Below are positions 41,617 through 50,448 of a stretch of DNA of 64,000 nucleotides, piece after piece. Within the stretch, counting starts at the first letter, position 1, and every line of letters begins with the position of its first letter. The position numbers and the translations under genes were made by a program. The notes beneath the pieces are model-generated. The model ran no database searches and was not told the origin of the DNA. It saw only the letters and a list, made by a program, of their open reading frames with translations. This stretch comes from Acidimicrobiales bacterium (GTDB lineage: Bacteria; Actinomycetota; Acidimicrobiia; Acidimicrobiales; AC-14): assembly GCA_025463925.1 (NCBI GenBank), contig JAODBK010000049.1, positions 47,535 through 111,534 on the forward strand, given 5' to 3'.

Positions 41617-43980
41617 TCACGGCGACGTCGTGGGCAGCTTGGATCGGCGAAGCAGCGGGGCGACGTCGAGCGGTGGCTGGGGCGCGGCGAACAGGTATCC
41701 CTGGGCGAAGTCGCACCCGAGGTCGCGGAGCACATCGAGCTGCGCCTTGGTCTCCACGCCTTCGGCGACGATCTGGAGCCCGAGGGCCTTGCCCATGGCG
41801 ACCATCGCGGCGACGAGCGTCCGTTGGTCGGGCCGGATCGTGAGGTCGTTGATGAACGCGCGGTCGATCTTGAGCTCGTCGACCGGAAACTGCTGGAGGT
41901 AGGCCAGCGACGAGTACCCGGTGCCGAAGTCGTCGATGCTGAGGGTCACGCCGAGCGCCTTGAGCTCGGACAGCGAGCTGCTGGTTCGCGTCGCGTCGGA
42001 CATGAGCACGCTCTCGGTGAGTTCCAGGCACAGCAGCTCGGGCGGCACCGACGTCTCGGCGAGCACGCGGCGGACGAGGTCGGCGAAGTGGCTGTCGCTG
42101 ATCTGCTGGCCGGACACGTTCACCGCGACCCGGGCGTCCAGCCCCTGATCCCGCCACGCCGCGGCCTGGCGGCACGCCTGCTCGAGCACGAACTCGCCGA
42201 TCGGCATGATGAGGCCGGTCTCTTCGGCGATCGGGATGAACATCAGGGGCGACACCGATCCGAGTGCCGGATGGTTCCAGCGGAGCAGCGCCTCGGTGCC
42301 GATCGCCTCGCCGGCGGCGAGATCCATGATCGGCTGGTAGACGAGTCGCAGCTCGCCGCGGCCGAGGGCGGCCCGCAGCTCGTTCTCGGCGGTGAGCCGT
42401 CGGGTCACCTGGTGCCGAAGACTCTCGCTGAACTGGTGATGGCGAGCGCGGCCGAGCTCCTTGGCGACCGACATGGCGGTGTCGGCCTCGCGGATGAGGT
42501 CCTCGGCCCGGCTGCCGGGTCGGCTCATCGCGACACCGATCGATGCCGTCACCGTCACGATCCGCTCGGACACCTCGACCCGCTGCGCGATCAGGTCGCC
42601 CAGGTGGCGGGCGACCTCGAGCACGCCACCGGCATCGGTGAGCCCCTCACACACGACCACGAACTCGTCGCCGCCGAAGCGGGCGACCGTCGCGCCCGGC
42701 GCGATGCTGGCCTGCAGCCGCGACGCGATCGTCATGAGCACGCTGTCGCCGGCACTGTGCCCGAGGCTGTCGTTGATCAGCTTGAAGTGGTCCAGGTCGA
42801 CCAGCAGCACGCCGACGTCTCCGGGCGCCGACACCGCGAGCGCGTGGGCCAGCCGGTCGGTGAGCAGTGCGCGATTCGGGAGCCCGGTGAGCGGGTCGTG
42901 CAGCGCTTGGTGCGACAGCGCGGTCTCGAATGCGTCGCGGGCGGCGATCGTCTCGTTGATCTGATCCGCGAGCCGGACGATCTCGCTCGGCCCGTCGATC
43001 ACCGGGACGACGTCGGCGCCATGGGCGCGGGCGTCGCCCACCGCGTGCGTCAGCCGTTGCAGCGGCCGGACGATGCGCCGTTGCACCAAGCTCAGCGCCA
43101 TGAGCGTCACGACCAGCGCGCCCATCGCGAGCAAGGCTTGGCGGCGGAGGAGTGCGTACGTCTGGTGCAACGCCGTGCTCTCGCGGACCCCGGCGAACAC
43201 TTGCCAGCCGCGGTTCGGCACCTGACTGCGTCCGAACAGGCTGCCCGACCGGGTGACAGGGTTCGCGCCGGACGTCCCACTCGCCTTCGGACGCGACAGC
43301 ACCTGACCGCTGCGCCCGTCGGTGACCGCGAACCGGTAGTGCTGTGGCCCGCCGAGCACCTTGGCCAGCGCGTCGGCCATGCCGTCCAGGGGCAGGGCGA
43401 GCACGGCTGCGCCGACCGGTCCCCGCGCCGCGTCGACGATCGGCGCGACGACGACGATCGACGTCCGGTGCGTGAGGTTGTCGACGAAGGGTCCGGAAAC
43501 GAAGGCGTGTGTCGCGGTTGTCAGGTCGCCGATCCACGGAGCACCGGCGTAGGTCGCGCCGGCTGGCGCGCCCTTCGCCACGACCGACGAGCAGGCCACG
43601 CGGCCGTCGACGTGCGCGATGTCGAGGTGCCCGCCCGGGAAGAACTCGAGATCGCTGTACGTCAGCGTGCAGTTCGTCGGGTTGGCCAGGACGGCGACGA
43701 ATCCCGGGCTCGCCGCGGCCGACGCGATCTGGCCCAGTGTCGTTGCCAGGAGGTCGGTGACGGCCCGGCTCGCCAGGTCGGCCTGGAAGGCGGCGTCGCC
43801 GCGGGCGCGCCTTCGGGCGTCACGGATCGTGCCGGCGCCTGAGAAGGCGCCGACGACGCCGAACACCACGACGACCGCCACGACGATCCCGACGAGGTGC
43901 GCGCCCACCGACCATCGGCCGCGGCGCGTCGGCACTGGGCCGTCGGCAAGTCCGGCAGCTGCCGGACGTCGTGATCTCAC
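41617..43980 (-). CDS. Membrane sensor GGDEF-EAL protein
   Basis: About 787 residues. A transmembrane helix near the N-terminus, an extracytoplasmic domain of about 230 residues resembling dCache (APWIGDLTTATHAFVSGPF), a second helix and HAMP (RRIVRPLQRL), then GGDEF (ARFGGDEFVVV) and EAL (GTEALLRWNHP, ELTESVL, IDDFGTGYSSLAYLQ, VAEGVET). Both catalytic signatures are intact, so it may make and degrade c-di-GMP under control of an external ligand. The GTG at 43980 has GGGGGAG just before it; a TTG at 44016 would extend it by 12 residues into a palindromic region. It is divergent from the MerR-PAS-PAS-GAF gene. Confidence 0.9.
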   Translation of the reverse strand: MRSRRPAAAGLADGPVPTRRGRWSVGAHLVGIVVAVVVVFGVVGAFSGAGTIRDARRRARGDAAFQADLASRAVTDLLATTLGQIASAAASPGFVAVLANPTNCTLTYSDLEFFPGGHLDIAHVDGRVACSSVVAKGAPAGATYAGAPWIGDLTTATHAFVSGPFVDNLTHRTSIVVVAPIVDAARGPVGAAVLALPLDGMADALAKVLGGPQHYRFAVTDGRSGQVLSRPKASGTSGANPVTRSGSLFGRSQVPNRGWQVFAGVRESTALHQTYALLRRQALLAMGALVVTLMALSLVQRRIVRPLQRLTHAVGDARAHGADVVPVIDGPSEIVRLADQINETIAARDAFETALSHQALHDPLTGLPNRALLTDRLAHALAVSAPGDVGVLLVDLDHFKLINDSLGHSAGDSVLMTIASRLQASIAPGATVARFGGDEFVVVCEGLTDAGGVLEVARHLGDLIAQRVEVSERIVTVTASIGVAMSRPGSRAEDLIREADTAMSVAKELGRARHHQFSESLRHQVTRRLTAENELRAALGRGELRLVYQPIMDLAAGEAIGTEALLRWNHPALGSVSPLMFIPIAEETGLIMPIGEFVLEQACRQAAAWRDQGLDARVAVNVSGQQISDSHFADLVRRVLAETSVPPELLCLELTESVLMSDATRTSSSLSELKALGVTLSIDDFGTGYSSLAYLQQFPVDELKIDRAFINDLTIRPDQRTLVAAMVAMGKALGLQIVAEGVETKAQLDVLRDLGCDFAQGYLFAAPQPPLDVAPLLRRSKLPTTSP

Positions 43981-43991
43981 CGCTCCCCCGA

Positions 43992-44011
43992 TTTGGCGCC
44001 CAAAATTGGGC
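43992..44011. promoter_or_regulatory. Overlapping A+T-rich palindromes upstream of the GGDEF-EAL gene
   Basis: TTTGG-CGC-CCAAA (43992-44004) and GCCCAA-AA-TTGGGC (43998-44011) overlap in the 135-bp divergent region. The A+T-rich run stands out in this GC-rich sequence. They are candidate operator sites for the GGDEF-EAL gene, perhaps for the divergent MerR-type regulator. Confidence 0.35.
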
Positions 44012-44080
44012 CACAATCCCTACTGTCGGTGGGGCCTGGCAGAGCATCAAGCAATACCTCCGAGCTTTCGGTACGAACTC

Positions 44081-44109
44081 TTGTACTTCCTGTAGAGGTC
44101 TCCTACGGT
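44081..44109 (+). promoter_or_regulatory. Promoter with spacer palindrome for the MerR-PAS-PAS-GAF gene
   Basis: A -35-like TTGTAC (44081-44086) and a -10-like TACGGT (44104-44109) are separated by 17 bp. The spacer and -10 contain a 15-bp palindrome, GTAGNNGNCNNCTAC (44092-44106), which is where MerR-family regulators bind. The ATG at 44116 is 6 bp after the -10, implying a leaderless message and autoregulation. Confidence 0.5.
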
Positions 44110-44115
44110 CAGGCC

Positions 44116-45588
44116 ATGGGCATGCGGGTGGGAGAGCTGGCCCGGCGGACCGGCGTCGGCGTGAGCACCCTCCGAGCGTGGGAGAGCCGATTCCGCTTCC
44201 TGGAGCCTCAACGATCGCCGGCCGGCCACCGCGTGTACGACGAAGCCGATGTCGAACGCGTCAACGCGGTGCATCGTCTCGTGGCCGAGGGCCTCACGCT
44301 GGCGGCCGCCATCGCTCGGGTGGCGAGTGTGGGAACGGCGGCCCTTCCCGCCGGCGAAGCCGAGGCCATGCTCTACGGCCAGATCCTGCAAGCCGCCGGC
44401 CAGGGCATCTGGGTCATCTGCGACGGGCGGACCCGGTACGCCAACCGTCGCATGGCCGAGATCATGGGTTCGTCGGTCGAGGAGTTGTTCGCGGTACCGG
44501 TCCTCGACATCTTTGCGCCGGAGATGCTGCCCGTCATCCGGGAACGAACCGCGCTGGTCCGGGCGGGCCACCGGCTCCATTTCACCCAGGAGATCCGACG
44601 GGCCGACGGTTCGACGTTCCTCGCCGAAGTGAACTCGACCCCGCTCTTCGACCAAGCCGGGCACTACGACGGCGCGGTCGCGCTGGTGAGCGACGTCACC
44701 GCGCGCGAGGAGGCCGAGACGCAGGCCCGCCTTCGCGCCACCCTCCTCGACTCGGTCGGAGAAGCCGTCACCGCGTCGACTGCAGACGGGCGGGTCGTGT
44801 ACGTGAATGCCGCGGCCGAGCGGCTGTTCGGTTGGCGGGCCGCTGACGTCATCGGCAAGGAGAGTCGCGTCGTCTTTCCCGCGCCGGAGGAAGCGAAGCT
44901 CGGGGCCCGGATCGTCTCGCTGCTCACGAAGGGCAAGCGGTATTCGGGTCGGTACAAGATGGCGCGGCACGACGGCAGCCAGTTCGTCGCGCACCTCACG
45001 TCCGCGCCGGTCATCGATGCCGCCGGAGAGGTTTCCGGGTTCGTCGGCATCATCAGCGACCAGTCCGAGGTCGACCAGCTCGGACGCGACTTGCGGGCCC
45101 GTGAGCGGCAGGCCGAGACGCTGGCACTGCTGGGCGCGCAAGCGATCCGCCAACGAACAGACCCGAGTCGGGGCGCGGCGCTGGTCCTCACCGAGGCAGT
45201 GGAAGCGACCCGGCGACTCCTCGATGCCGACGACGCCGTCGTCCTGGAAGTGGTCGCCGGCGCCAACGAGCTCCGCGTGCGGGCCGCCGCCCCTGAGGCC
45301 GATGACGGCATCACGGTTCCGACGGGCAGCCGATCGTTCGCGGGCTACATCACCCTCGCCCGGAAGGTCGTCGTCGTCGACGACACCGAGCACGACCGTC
45401 GATTCGATCCCTGCCCGAAGAAGCCCGGCGCCGAGATCGCGTCGGCCATCGGGGCCCCGATCTTCGGGCTCGACGGCATCAGTGGCGTGCTGCTCGCCCA
45501 GAGCGCCGCGCCGAACCGGTTCGCACCCGGCGATGCCCACTTCATCCAAGGCATGGCCAACATCATCGGCACCGCACTGCTGCCTTAG
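44116..45588 (+). CDS. MerR-type DNA-binding protein with PAS, PAS and GAF domains
   Basis: 490 residues. The first 70 are a MerR winged helix (VGELARRTGVGVSTLRAWESR, then SPAGHRVYDEADVERV). They are followed by a PAS domain (about 85-205), a second PAS (about 207-330, VNAAAERLFGWRAADVIGKE) and a C-terminal GAF domain (about 345-490, VVVDDTEHDRRFDPCPKKPG, SAIGAPIFGLDGISGVLLAQ). No kinase, cyclase or other output domain follows, so the DNA-binding head must be the output and the three sensory domains the input. MerR proteins usually have a short effector domain, so this layout is unusual. It is divergent from a c-di-GMP enzyme it may control. Its stop overlaps the convergent AIM24-like stop. 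Confidence 0.9.
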   Translation: MGMRVGELARRTGVGVSTLRAWESRFRFLEPQRSPAGHRVYDEADVERVNAVHRLVAEGLTLAAAIARVASVGTAALPAGEAEAMLYGQILQAAGQGIWVICDGRTRYANRRMAEIMGSSVEELFAVPVLDIFAPEMLPVIRERTALVRAGHRLHFTQEIRRADGSTFLAEVNSTPLFDQAGHYDGAVALVSDVTAREEAETQARLRATLLDSVGEAVTASTADGRVVYVNAAAERLFGWRAADVIGKESRVVFPAPEEAKLGARIVSLLTKGKRYSGRYKMARHDGSQFVAHLTSAPVIDAAGEVSGFVGIISDQSEVDQLGRDLRARERQAETLALLGAQAIRQRTDPSRGAALVLTEAVEATRRLLDADDAVVLEVVAGANELRVRAAAPEADDGITVPTGSRSFAGYITLARKVVVVDDTEHDRRFDPCPKKPGAEIASAIGAPIFGLDGISGVLLAQSAAPNRFAPGDAHFIQGMANIIGTALLP

Positions 45589-46307
45589 CGGTTGCCGAGG
45601 ATGCCGCCGAGCACGCCGCTGGCGCCGCCGGTCTCGCCGGGCATGATCTGCTTGATCCAGGCCTCGAGGGCCGACGGGTTGCGCGTCTGCGTCATCACCC
45701 ATCCCGGTCCGGTGAAGTCGAAGACGAGGCCCTCGCCGGACTTCAGCGTCTGCATCATGCCGCCGGCCACCTTTCGCAGCTGCATCCCGATGTCCGGCTG
45801 GAAGGCCACGACGTGCCCGGTGTCGACGGTGATCGACTCGCCGGCTCGCAGCTCGATGGTGTCGATGGCGCCGTAGCACGCGAGCAGGATCGTCCCGGTG
45901 CCGCTGGTGCGGATCAGGAACCCGCCCTCGCCGCCGAAGAGGTTCTTGAAGCCTCCCCACTTGGTGTCGAGATCGATGCCGGATGCCGACGCGAGCCAGC
46001 AACCCCTGGTCACCGAGATGGGGCTGTCCGGAGTGACCGTCTTGACGATGATGTCGCCGGCCAGGTGATGGGCGACGTCGACCCACCCACCGGACGGCGG
46101 CGCCGTGAAGGTCGTGATGAAGAGGCTCTCCCCGCCGAGGAAGGAGCGCTTCAGGCCCTTCATGACCCCGCCCTGGGTGCTGGCCTTGACGTCGATCCCG
46201 GACGAGGTCGCCATCATGGCGCCCGACTCGGCCTTCAGCTCCTCACCGCTGGCGAGCGTGACGCGAGCGGCGGCGAAGGAGGGGCTGTGACGGACGTCGA
46301 CGTTCAT
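45585..46307 (-). CDS. AIM24/TIGR00266-family protein
   Basis: 240 residues. The Gly-rich beta-strand pattern (SGAMMATSSGIDVKAST, GGVMKGLKRSFLGGESLFITTF, GEGGFLIRTSGTGTILLACYG) and the C-terminal GGASGVLGGILGNR fit the AIM24 beta-sandwich family, whose bacterial role is unknown. The repeated GES/VDTGHVVAFQP motifs are conserved in this group. The ATG at 46307 has a weak ribosome binding site. Its TAA and the TAG of the convergent regulator overlap by 3 bp. Confidence 0.85.
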   Translation of the reverse strand: MNVDVRHSPSFAAARVTLASGEELKAESGAMMATSSGIDVKASTQGGVMKGLKRSFLGGESLFITTFTAPPSGGWVDVAHHLAGDIIVKTVTPDSPISVTRGCWLASASGIDLDTKWGGFKNLFGGEGGFLIRTSGTGTILLACYGAIDTIELRAGESITVDTGHVVAFQPDIGMQLRKVAGGMMQTLKSGEGLVFDFTGPGWVMTQTRNPSALEAWIKQIMPGETGGASGVLGGILGNR

Positions 46308-46436
46308 GTCGCGGACATTAGGGCGTTCGCGCGCGAGGGGGCCGCGATTGGCGGCGGGGCCGCGGCGCGTCGGATGATCGGCGCGTCTGAGCAGCGTGTT
46401 CCGCAGGATCGAACCGTCGAGAGGGTCAGGGGATCG

Positions 46437-47663
46437 ATGCACGATGTGATGAGGGGGACCCGGGTCCTCGAGGTGGCGTCCTGGACGTTCGTGCCGGCGG
46501 CGGGCGCGGTGCTCGCCGACTGGGGCGCCGACGTCCTGAAGATCGAGCACCCGGAATCGGGCGATCCGCAGCGCGGCCTGATGACGATGGGGATCATGCC
46601 GGGCCGCAGCGCCGGCGTGGACTTCATGATGGAGTTCCCGAACCGTGGCAAGCGCAGCGTCGCCATCGACATCGCCAACGAGGACGGCCGCGAGCTTCTC
46701 TACCGGCTGGCCGAGGTCTCCGACGTGTTCCTCACCAACTTCCTGCCGCACACCCGGAAGAACCTGCGCATCGACGTCGACGACATCCGGGCCCGCAACC
46801 CGCGCATCATCTACGTGCGCGGTCACGGCCAGGGCCACCGCGGACCGGAGTCCGGCCGCGGCGGGTACGACGGCGCGTCGTACTGGTCGCGTGGCGGCGT
46901 CGGCGACACGCTCACGCCGCCGGGGTCGGAGTGGCCGCTCGGGCTGCGCCCGGCGTTCGGCGACGTCATGGGCGGCCTCAACATCGCCGGCGGCATCTCG
47001 GCCGCGCTGTACGCGCGGGAGAAGACCGGCGAGGCGCCCGTGGTCGACGTCTCGTTGCTCGGCACCGCGATGTGGCAGATCCAGCCCGACATCGTCATCA
47101 GCAAGGTGCTGGGCATGGACGACGTGATCCGGTTCGGTGACCGGTCAAAGGGTTCCGGCAACCCGCTGGTCGGCACGTACCGGACCAAGGACGACCGGTA
47201 CATCTTCCTCAACATGATGCAGTCCGACCGGTTCTTCCCGGACCTGGTCCGCCGCATGGGCCATGCCGAGCTGATCGACGACGAGCGCTTCAGCGGCGCC
47301 GCGGCGCGAGCGCAGAACAGCATCGCCTTCATGAAGGTGTTCGATGACATCTTCGGGTCGAAGACCTTGGCCGAGTGGAAGGAGCTGCTCGCCGACTCCG
47401 ACGGCGTGTGGGCGCCGATCCAGCGCGCGCCCGAGCTCTACGACGACCAGCAGGTGCGGGCCAACGGCTACCTTCGCCCGGTCACCGACAGCCGCGGCAA
47501 CGAGTTCGAGCTGGTCGCCGCGCCGGTGCAGTTCGACGAGCGCCCGCCCGACCTGCGCTCGGCGCCCCAACACGGCGAGCACACCGACGAGGTGCTCCGC
47601 GAGCTCCTCGGCCTCGCCGACGAGGCCATCATCGACCACAAGATCAGCGGCGCCATCCTCTGA
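46437..47663 (+). CDS. CaiB/BaiF-type class III CoA-transferase
   Basis: 408 residues. RVLEVASWTFVPAAGAVLADWGADVLKIE-like start (VLADWGADVLKIEHP), KRSVAIDIANEDGRELLYRL, and GYDGASYW with the catalytic D145 identify a formyl-CoA-transferase/alpha-methylacyl-CoA-racemase-family protein. It moves CoA between acids or epimerises 2-methylacyl-CoA, as in sterol side-chain degradation. AGGGG lies before the ATG. The 129-bp region upstream holds no clear promoter. A strong hairpin follows its stop. Confidence 0.9.
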   Translation: MHDVMRGTRVLEVASWTFVPAAGAVLADWGADVLKIEHPESGDPQRGLMTMGIMPGRSAGVDFMMEFPNRGKRSVAIDIANEDGRELLYRLAEVSDVFLTNFLPHTRKNLRIDVDDIRARNPRIIYVRGHGQGHRGPESGRGGYDGASYWSRGGVGDTLTPPGSEWPLGLRPAFGDVMGGLNIAGGISAALYAREKTGEAPVVDVSLLGTAMWQIQPDIVISKVLGMDDVIRFGDRSKGSGNPLVGTYRTKDDRYIFLNMMQSDRFFPDLVRRMGHAELIDDERFSGAAARAQNSIAFMKVFDDIFGSKTLAEWKELLADSDGVWAPIQRAPELYDDQQVRANGYLRPVTDSRGNEFELVAAPVQFDERPPDLRSAPQHGEHTDEVLRELLGLADEAIIDHKISGAIL

Positions 47664-47698
47664 CCCCGCCGACGTCTGACCAGACGTCAGCAGCGGGG
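47664..47698. terminator. Bidirectional terminator hairpin
   Basis: GACGTCTG (47671-47678) and CAGACGTC (47681-47688) form a perfect inner stem with a 2-nt centre, and CCCCGC (47664-47669) pairs with GCGGGG (47693-47698) outside it. It separates the CoA-transferase gene from the convergent membrane protein, whose stop lies inside the right arm. Confidence 0.7.
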
Positions 47699-49264
47699 CG
47701 TGCTCGACGGGAGCAGGGTGACGCCGAGGTCGATGGCGCCGGGGCCGCGCGCGACGAGGTGGGTCCAGCCGTCGGGGGTCGGGCCGACGCACGCGTTGCC
47801 GTGCTTGACCGCCCACCTCGCGGTGTACCGGACGCGGAGGACGATCGGCCCGGCCTGGATGGCTTCGAGGGCGATGCTGTCGGGCCCCATCGACACCAAG
47901 CGGGCCGGGCCCGAGACGATGCCGGTCGACCCGTCGACGCGGAACAGCGCCCAGTGCCCGTCCTGCCAGACGGGGTGCAAGTAGGGGAGACCGCCGCGGA
48001 CGAGCACCGCTTCTTCCTGCGCCGACTGGTCGAGCGGCGCATCGGGGACCGCGACCCACGTCACGCCGTTGTCGAGCAGCCACCGCTGATACGTCGCCGC
48101 GTTGAGGGTCCCGTCCAGATAGAACAGCGGGTTGTTGGCGATGTCGAGCTGGCGCTCCCAGCCTCGGGCCAACGGGATGGCGGGCGCGACGTATGCCGCT
48201 TCCCAGTGGCCGTGGGTGGGCGGTATCTCGACCCGCCCGCTCACCGTCTCTTGCGCGAGGCGATCGAGCAGCGGCGCGTAGTACGTGAGGCGACTCGACG
48301 CGACATCACCCCGTTGCGCGATCGCGCTCACCGGCGCCCACTGCCAGATCACGAGGAAGATGCCGAGGCCGGCCAACAGCAGTTGCCGGAACTGCCACGC
48401 CGCCATGAACGCGACCGCGGGCCCGAGGGTGGTCGCGAGCCGGCCCATGTTGCCGCCCATCGGGTTCGGGACGACGAACACCGCCACCGCAGCCGCGGCG
48501 TACGCGGCGAGACCCCAGCGCAACGCCCGCTCGCGGCGGGGCACCGCGATGAGGCCGACCCCGCTCACGATGAGGATGTCGAGCAGTTGCGTCCACGGGA
48601 ACGGGAAGCGGCCGGGCGCCGAGAACGCCAATGCCAGCACGACCGACGGCACCAGGGCGGCGGCCGCGACCGTCAACCGGACGGCGCGTCGCGTCGGGTC
48701 GGCGACCGCCCACGCGACGGCGGCCAGCGCGAGGAACGCCGCCGCGACCGCGTTCGTCAGCCCGCACGCGATAGCCAACATCACCGCGAGTACCCGGCTG
48801 TGCCGCCCGGCGACGACCAGCGCGAGCATGGCCAGCGCCTCGGCCAGCAGGAACGGCAGCTGCCCGACCGAGACCTGGACGATCGTGCCCAACGCGAAGA
48901 GGACGACGCCGGCGCGACCGGCGTCGCCGAAGCGGCCGCGCGCCAATCGGGCGAAGCACAGGGTCGCCAGCGCGGCGCTGACCGAGGCGGCGCCGTAGAT
49001 GCCGATGGTGCGGGCGACTGGCGGGAAGAGCGTCGAGTACGAAAGGACCGAATGCCCGCCGTACCAGCCGAGGTCGTACGGGATCCAGCCGTGGGCCTTG
49101 AACAGCCCGACGCGGTACACCTGCGCGGCGAGGTCCGTGCCCGACCATCCGAGGGCGCGGATGCCGAAGGTCGTCGCCACCGCCAGCGCGGCCGCGGCCA
49201 CGCTTATGGCCGACGTCCGCTGGCTGGCCGAGGGGCCGCGCCGGACGACGACTTCGGCGGTCAT
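47687..49264 (-). CDS. Large polytopic membrane protein of unknown function
   Basis: About 525 residues. At least ten hydrophobic segments occupy residues 15-330, including a large loop after the first helix with YDLGWYGGHSVLSYSTLFPP. A soluble C-terminal domain of about 200 residues ends with PSSTPRC. The YGGHS loop and membrane layout resemble GT-C-fold glycosyltransferases or their relatives, but no catalytic DD/DE motif is clear. The role may be in envelope polysaccharide synthesis. The ATG at 49264 is preferred over an upstream extension. Confidence 0.7.
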   Translation of the reverse strand: MTAEVVVRRGPSASQRTSAISVAAAALAVATTFGIRALGWSGTDLAAQVYRVGLFKAHGWIPYDLGWYGGHSVLSYSTLFPPVARTIGIYGAASVSAALATLCFARLARGRFGDAGRAGVVLFALGTIVQVSVGQLPFLLAEALAMLALVVAGRHSRVLAVMLAIACGLTNAVAAAFLALAAVAWAVADPTRRAVRLTVAAAALVPSVVLALAFSAPGRFPFPWTQLLDILIVSGVGLIAVPRRERALRWGLAAYAAAAVAVFVVPNPMGGNMGRLATTLGPAVAFMAAWQFRQLLLAGLGIFLVIWQWAPVSAIAQRGDVASSRLTYYAPLLDRLAQETVSGRVEIPPTHGHWEAAYVAPAIPLARGWERQLDIANNPLFYLDGTLNAATYQRWLLDNGVTWVAVPDAPLDQSAQEEAVLVRGGLPYLHPVWQDGHWALFRVDGSTGIVSGPARLVSMGPDSIALEAIQAGPIVLRVRYTARWAVKHGNACVGPTPDGWTHLVARGPGAIDLGVTLLPSSTPRC

Positions 49265-49464
49265 CCGAACATCATGCCCCCACCGGCGGCATTGCGAGCA
49301 TGACACTGGCAGCGGGCGGGCCCGTGACACGACCGCGATCGCGGCCGGCGTGGCGGTGCGCGCTGCTCGGCGGCCCAGCGTCGAGGTGCTGCGCGAGGCC
49401 TGACGCCTCCGGCGGCGTTAGCCTGCCGCATTCACATCCGGTCACCCGGCAACCCTGGGGAGGA

Positions 49465-49632
49465 ATGGTGGCCGCAGCCGAAGGCGAGCACCGGTTGGGC
49501 GAACTGCGCCCGGAGCCGTCCGGCGGCTTCGTCGCCGTCTGCGTCTGCGGCTGGTTCTCCCGTCGCATGCCGACCGCCGGGCTGGCGCACGCCGCGATCG
49601 ACGGCCACATCGAGGCCCCGCCGGACTCCTGA
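49465..49632 (+). CDS. Small two-cysteine protein of unknown function (55 aa)
   Basis: A strong GGGGAGGA lies directly before the ATG. The 55-residue product has the segment GGFVAVCVCGWFSRRMPT, with a CxC pair, and a C-terminal HAAIDGHIEA with two His residues. This could bind a metal (two Cys, two His) in a mini-domain. I do not recognise the family. It is convergent with the following SDR gene. The 200-bp region upstream contains only a weak TAGCCT hexamer (49419-49424). Confidence 0.6.
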   Translation: MVAAAEGEHRLGELRPEPSGGFVAVCVCGWFSRRMPTAGLAHAAIDGHIEAPPDS

Positions 49633-49653
49633 CCCCGCCTGACTCGCGGCCGC

Positions 49654-50424
49654 TCAGTGCGGCGTGAGCCCGCCGTCGACGATCACGACCTGGCCCGTCA
49701 TGAAGCTCGACGCGTCGGACACGAGGAACAGCGCCGGGCCCACCATCTCGTCGGGGCGGGCGGCCCGTTTCATGAAGCTCGCCGCCGCCATCGACGCCGC
49801 GACCTCCGGGGTGTTCGCCCGGACCATGTCGGTGTCCACCGTCCCGGGCGCCAGCGCGTTCGAGCGGATGCCACGGTCGGCGAGGTCGGCGGCTTGCGAG
49901 CGGGTCATGGCCATGAGGCCGGCCTTCGCGGCCGAGTACATCGCGGTGCGAGCCGAGAACAGGAACGCGCCGGCCGAGATCACGTTGAGGATCACGCCGT
50001 GTGGGCTCTCGGTGAGGTGGGGGAGCGCCCGCTCGACGAGGAACACCGGCCCGCGCAGGTTCACGCCGATCGACTTCTCCCACGCGTCCAGGGTGAGCCC
50101 GCCGATCGGCATCGTGAGCGCGGTGGCGGCGTTGTTGACGACGATGTCGAGTCGACCGAAGTGCTCGACCGTCCGGTCGACGAGATCGTTGACGGCGTCG
50201 ACGTTCCCCATGTGCGTCGGGATCCCGAGCGCCTCGCCGCCCAGCTCCTTCAGGTGGGCTTCGGTCTCGGCGCAGGCGTCGGCCTTGCGGCTCGCCACCG
50301 TGACGTGGGCACCCGCCGCCGTCAGGCCTTCGGCGATGGCGCGCCCGATGCCACGCGTGCCTCCGGTGACGATGGCGACCCGGCCGTCGAGGTCAAACAA
50401 TCGCGACAATGCGTCCTTGTTCAA
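49654..50424 (-). CDS. SDR-family dehydrogenase
   Basis: 256 residues, TTG start. TGGTRGIG, NNAATALT, NVISAGAF (Ser) and YSAAKAG (Tyr, Lys) are present, and DGGLTPH ends the protein. The lack of an acidic residue after strand 2 (VASRKAD) suggests NADP. It resembles 3-oxoacyl or gluconate-type reductases; no substrate can be assigned. It is divergent from the rhamnosidase gene with only 24 bp between them. Confidence 0.88.
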   Translation of the reverse strand: MNKDALSRLFDLDGRVAIVTGGTRGIGRAIAEGLTAAGAHVTVASRKADACAETEAHLKELGGEALGIPTHMGNVDAVNDLVDRTVEHFGRLDIVVNNAATALTMPIGGLTLDAWEKSIGVNLRGPVFLVERALPHLTESPHGVILNVISAGAFLFSARTAMYSAAKAGLMAMTRSQAADLADRGIRSNALAPGTVDTDMVRANTPEVAASMAAASFMKRAARPDEMVGPALFLVSDASSFMTGQVVIVDGGLTPH

Positions 50425-50448
50425 GGCCGCCGATCCTAATGTGGCCGC

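Noticed and set aside
45585..45588. Overlapping stop codons of convergent genes as a possible error
   Set aside because: CTTAG supplies TAG on one strand and TAA on the other. Both proteins end at natural positions for their families, so this is tight packing, not a frameshift.
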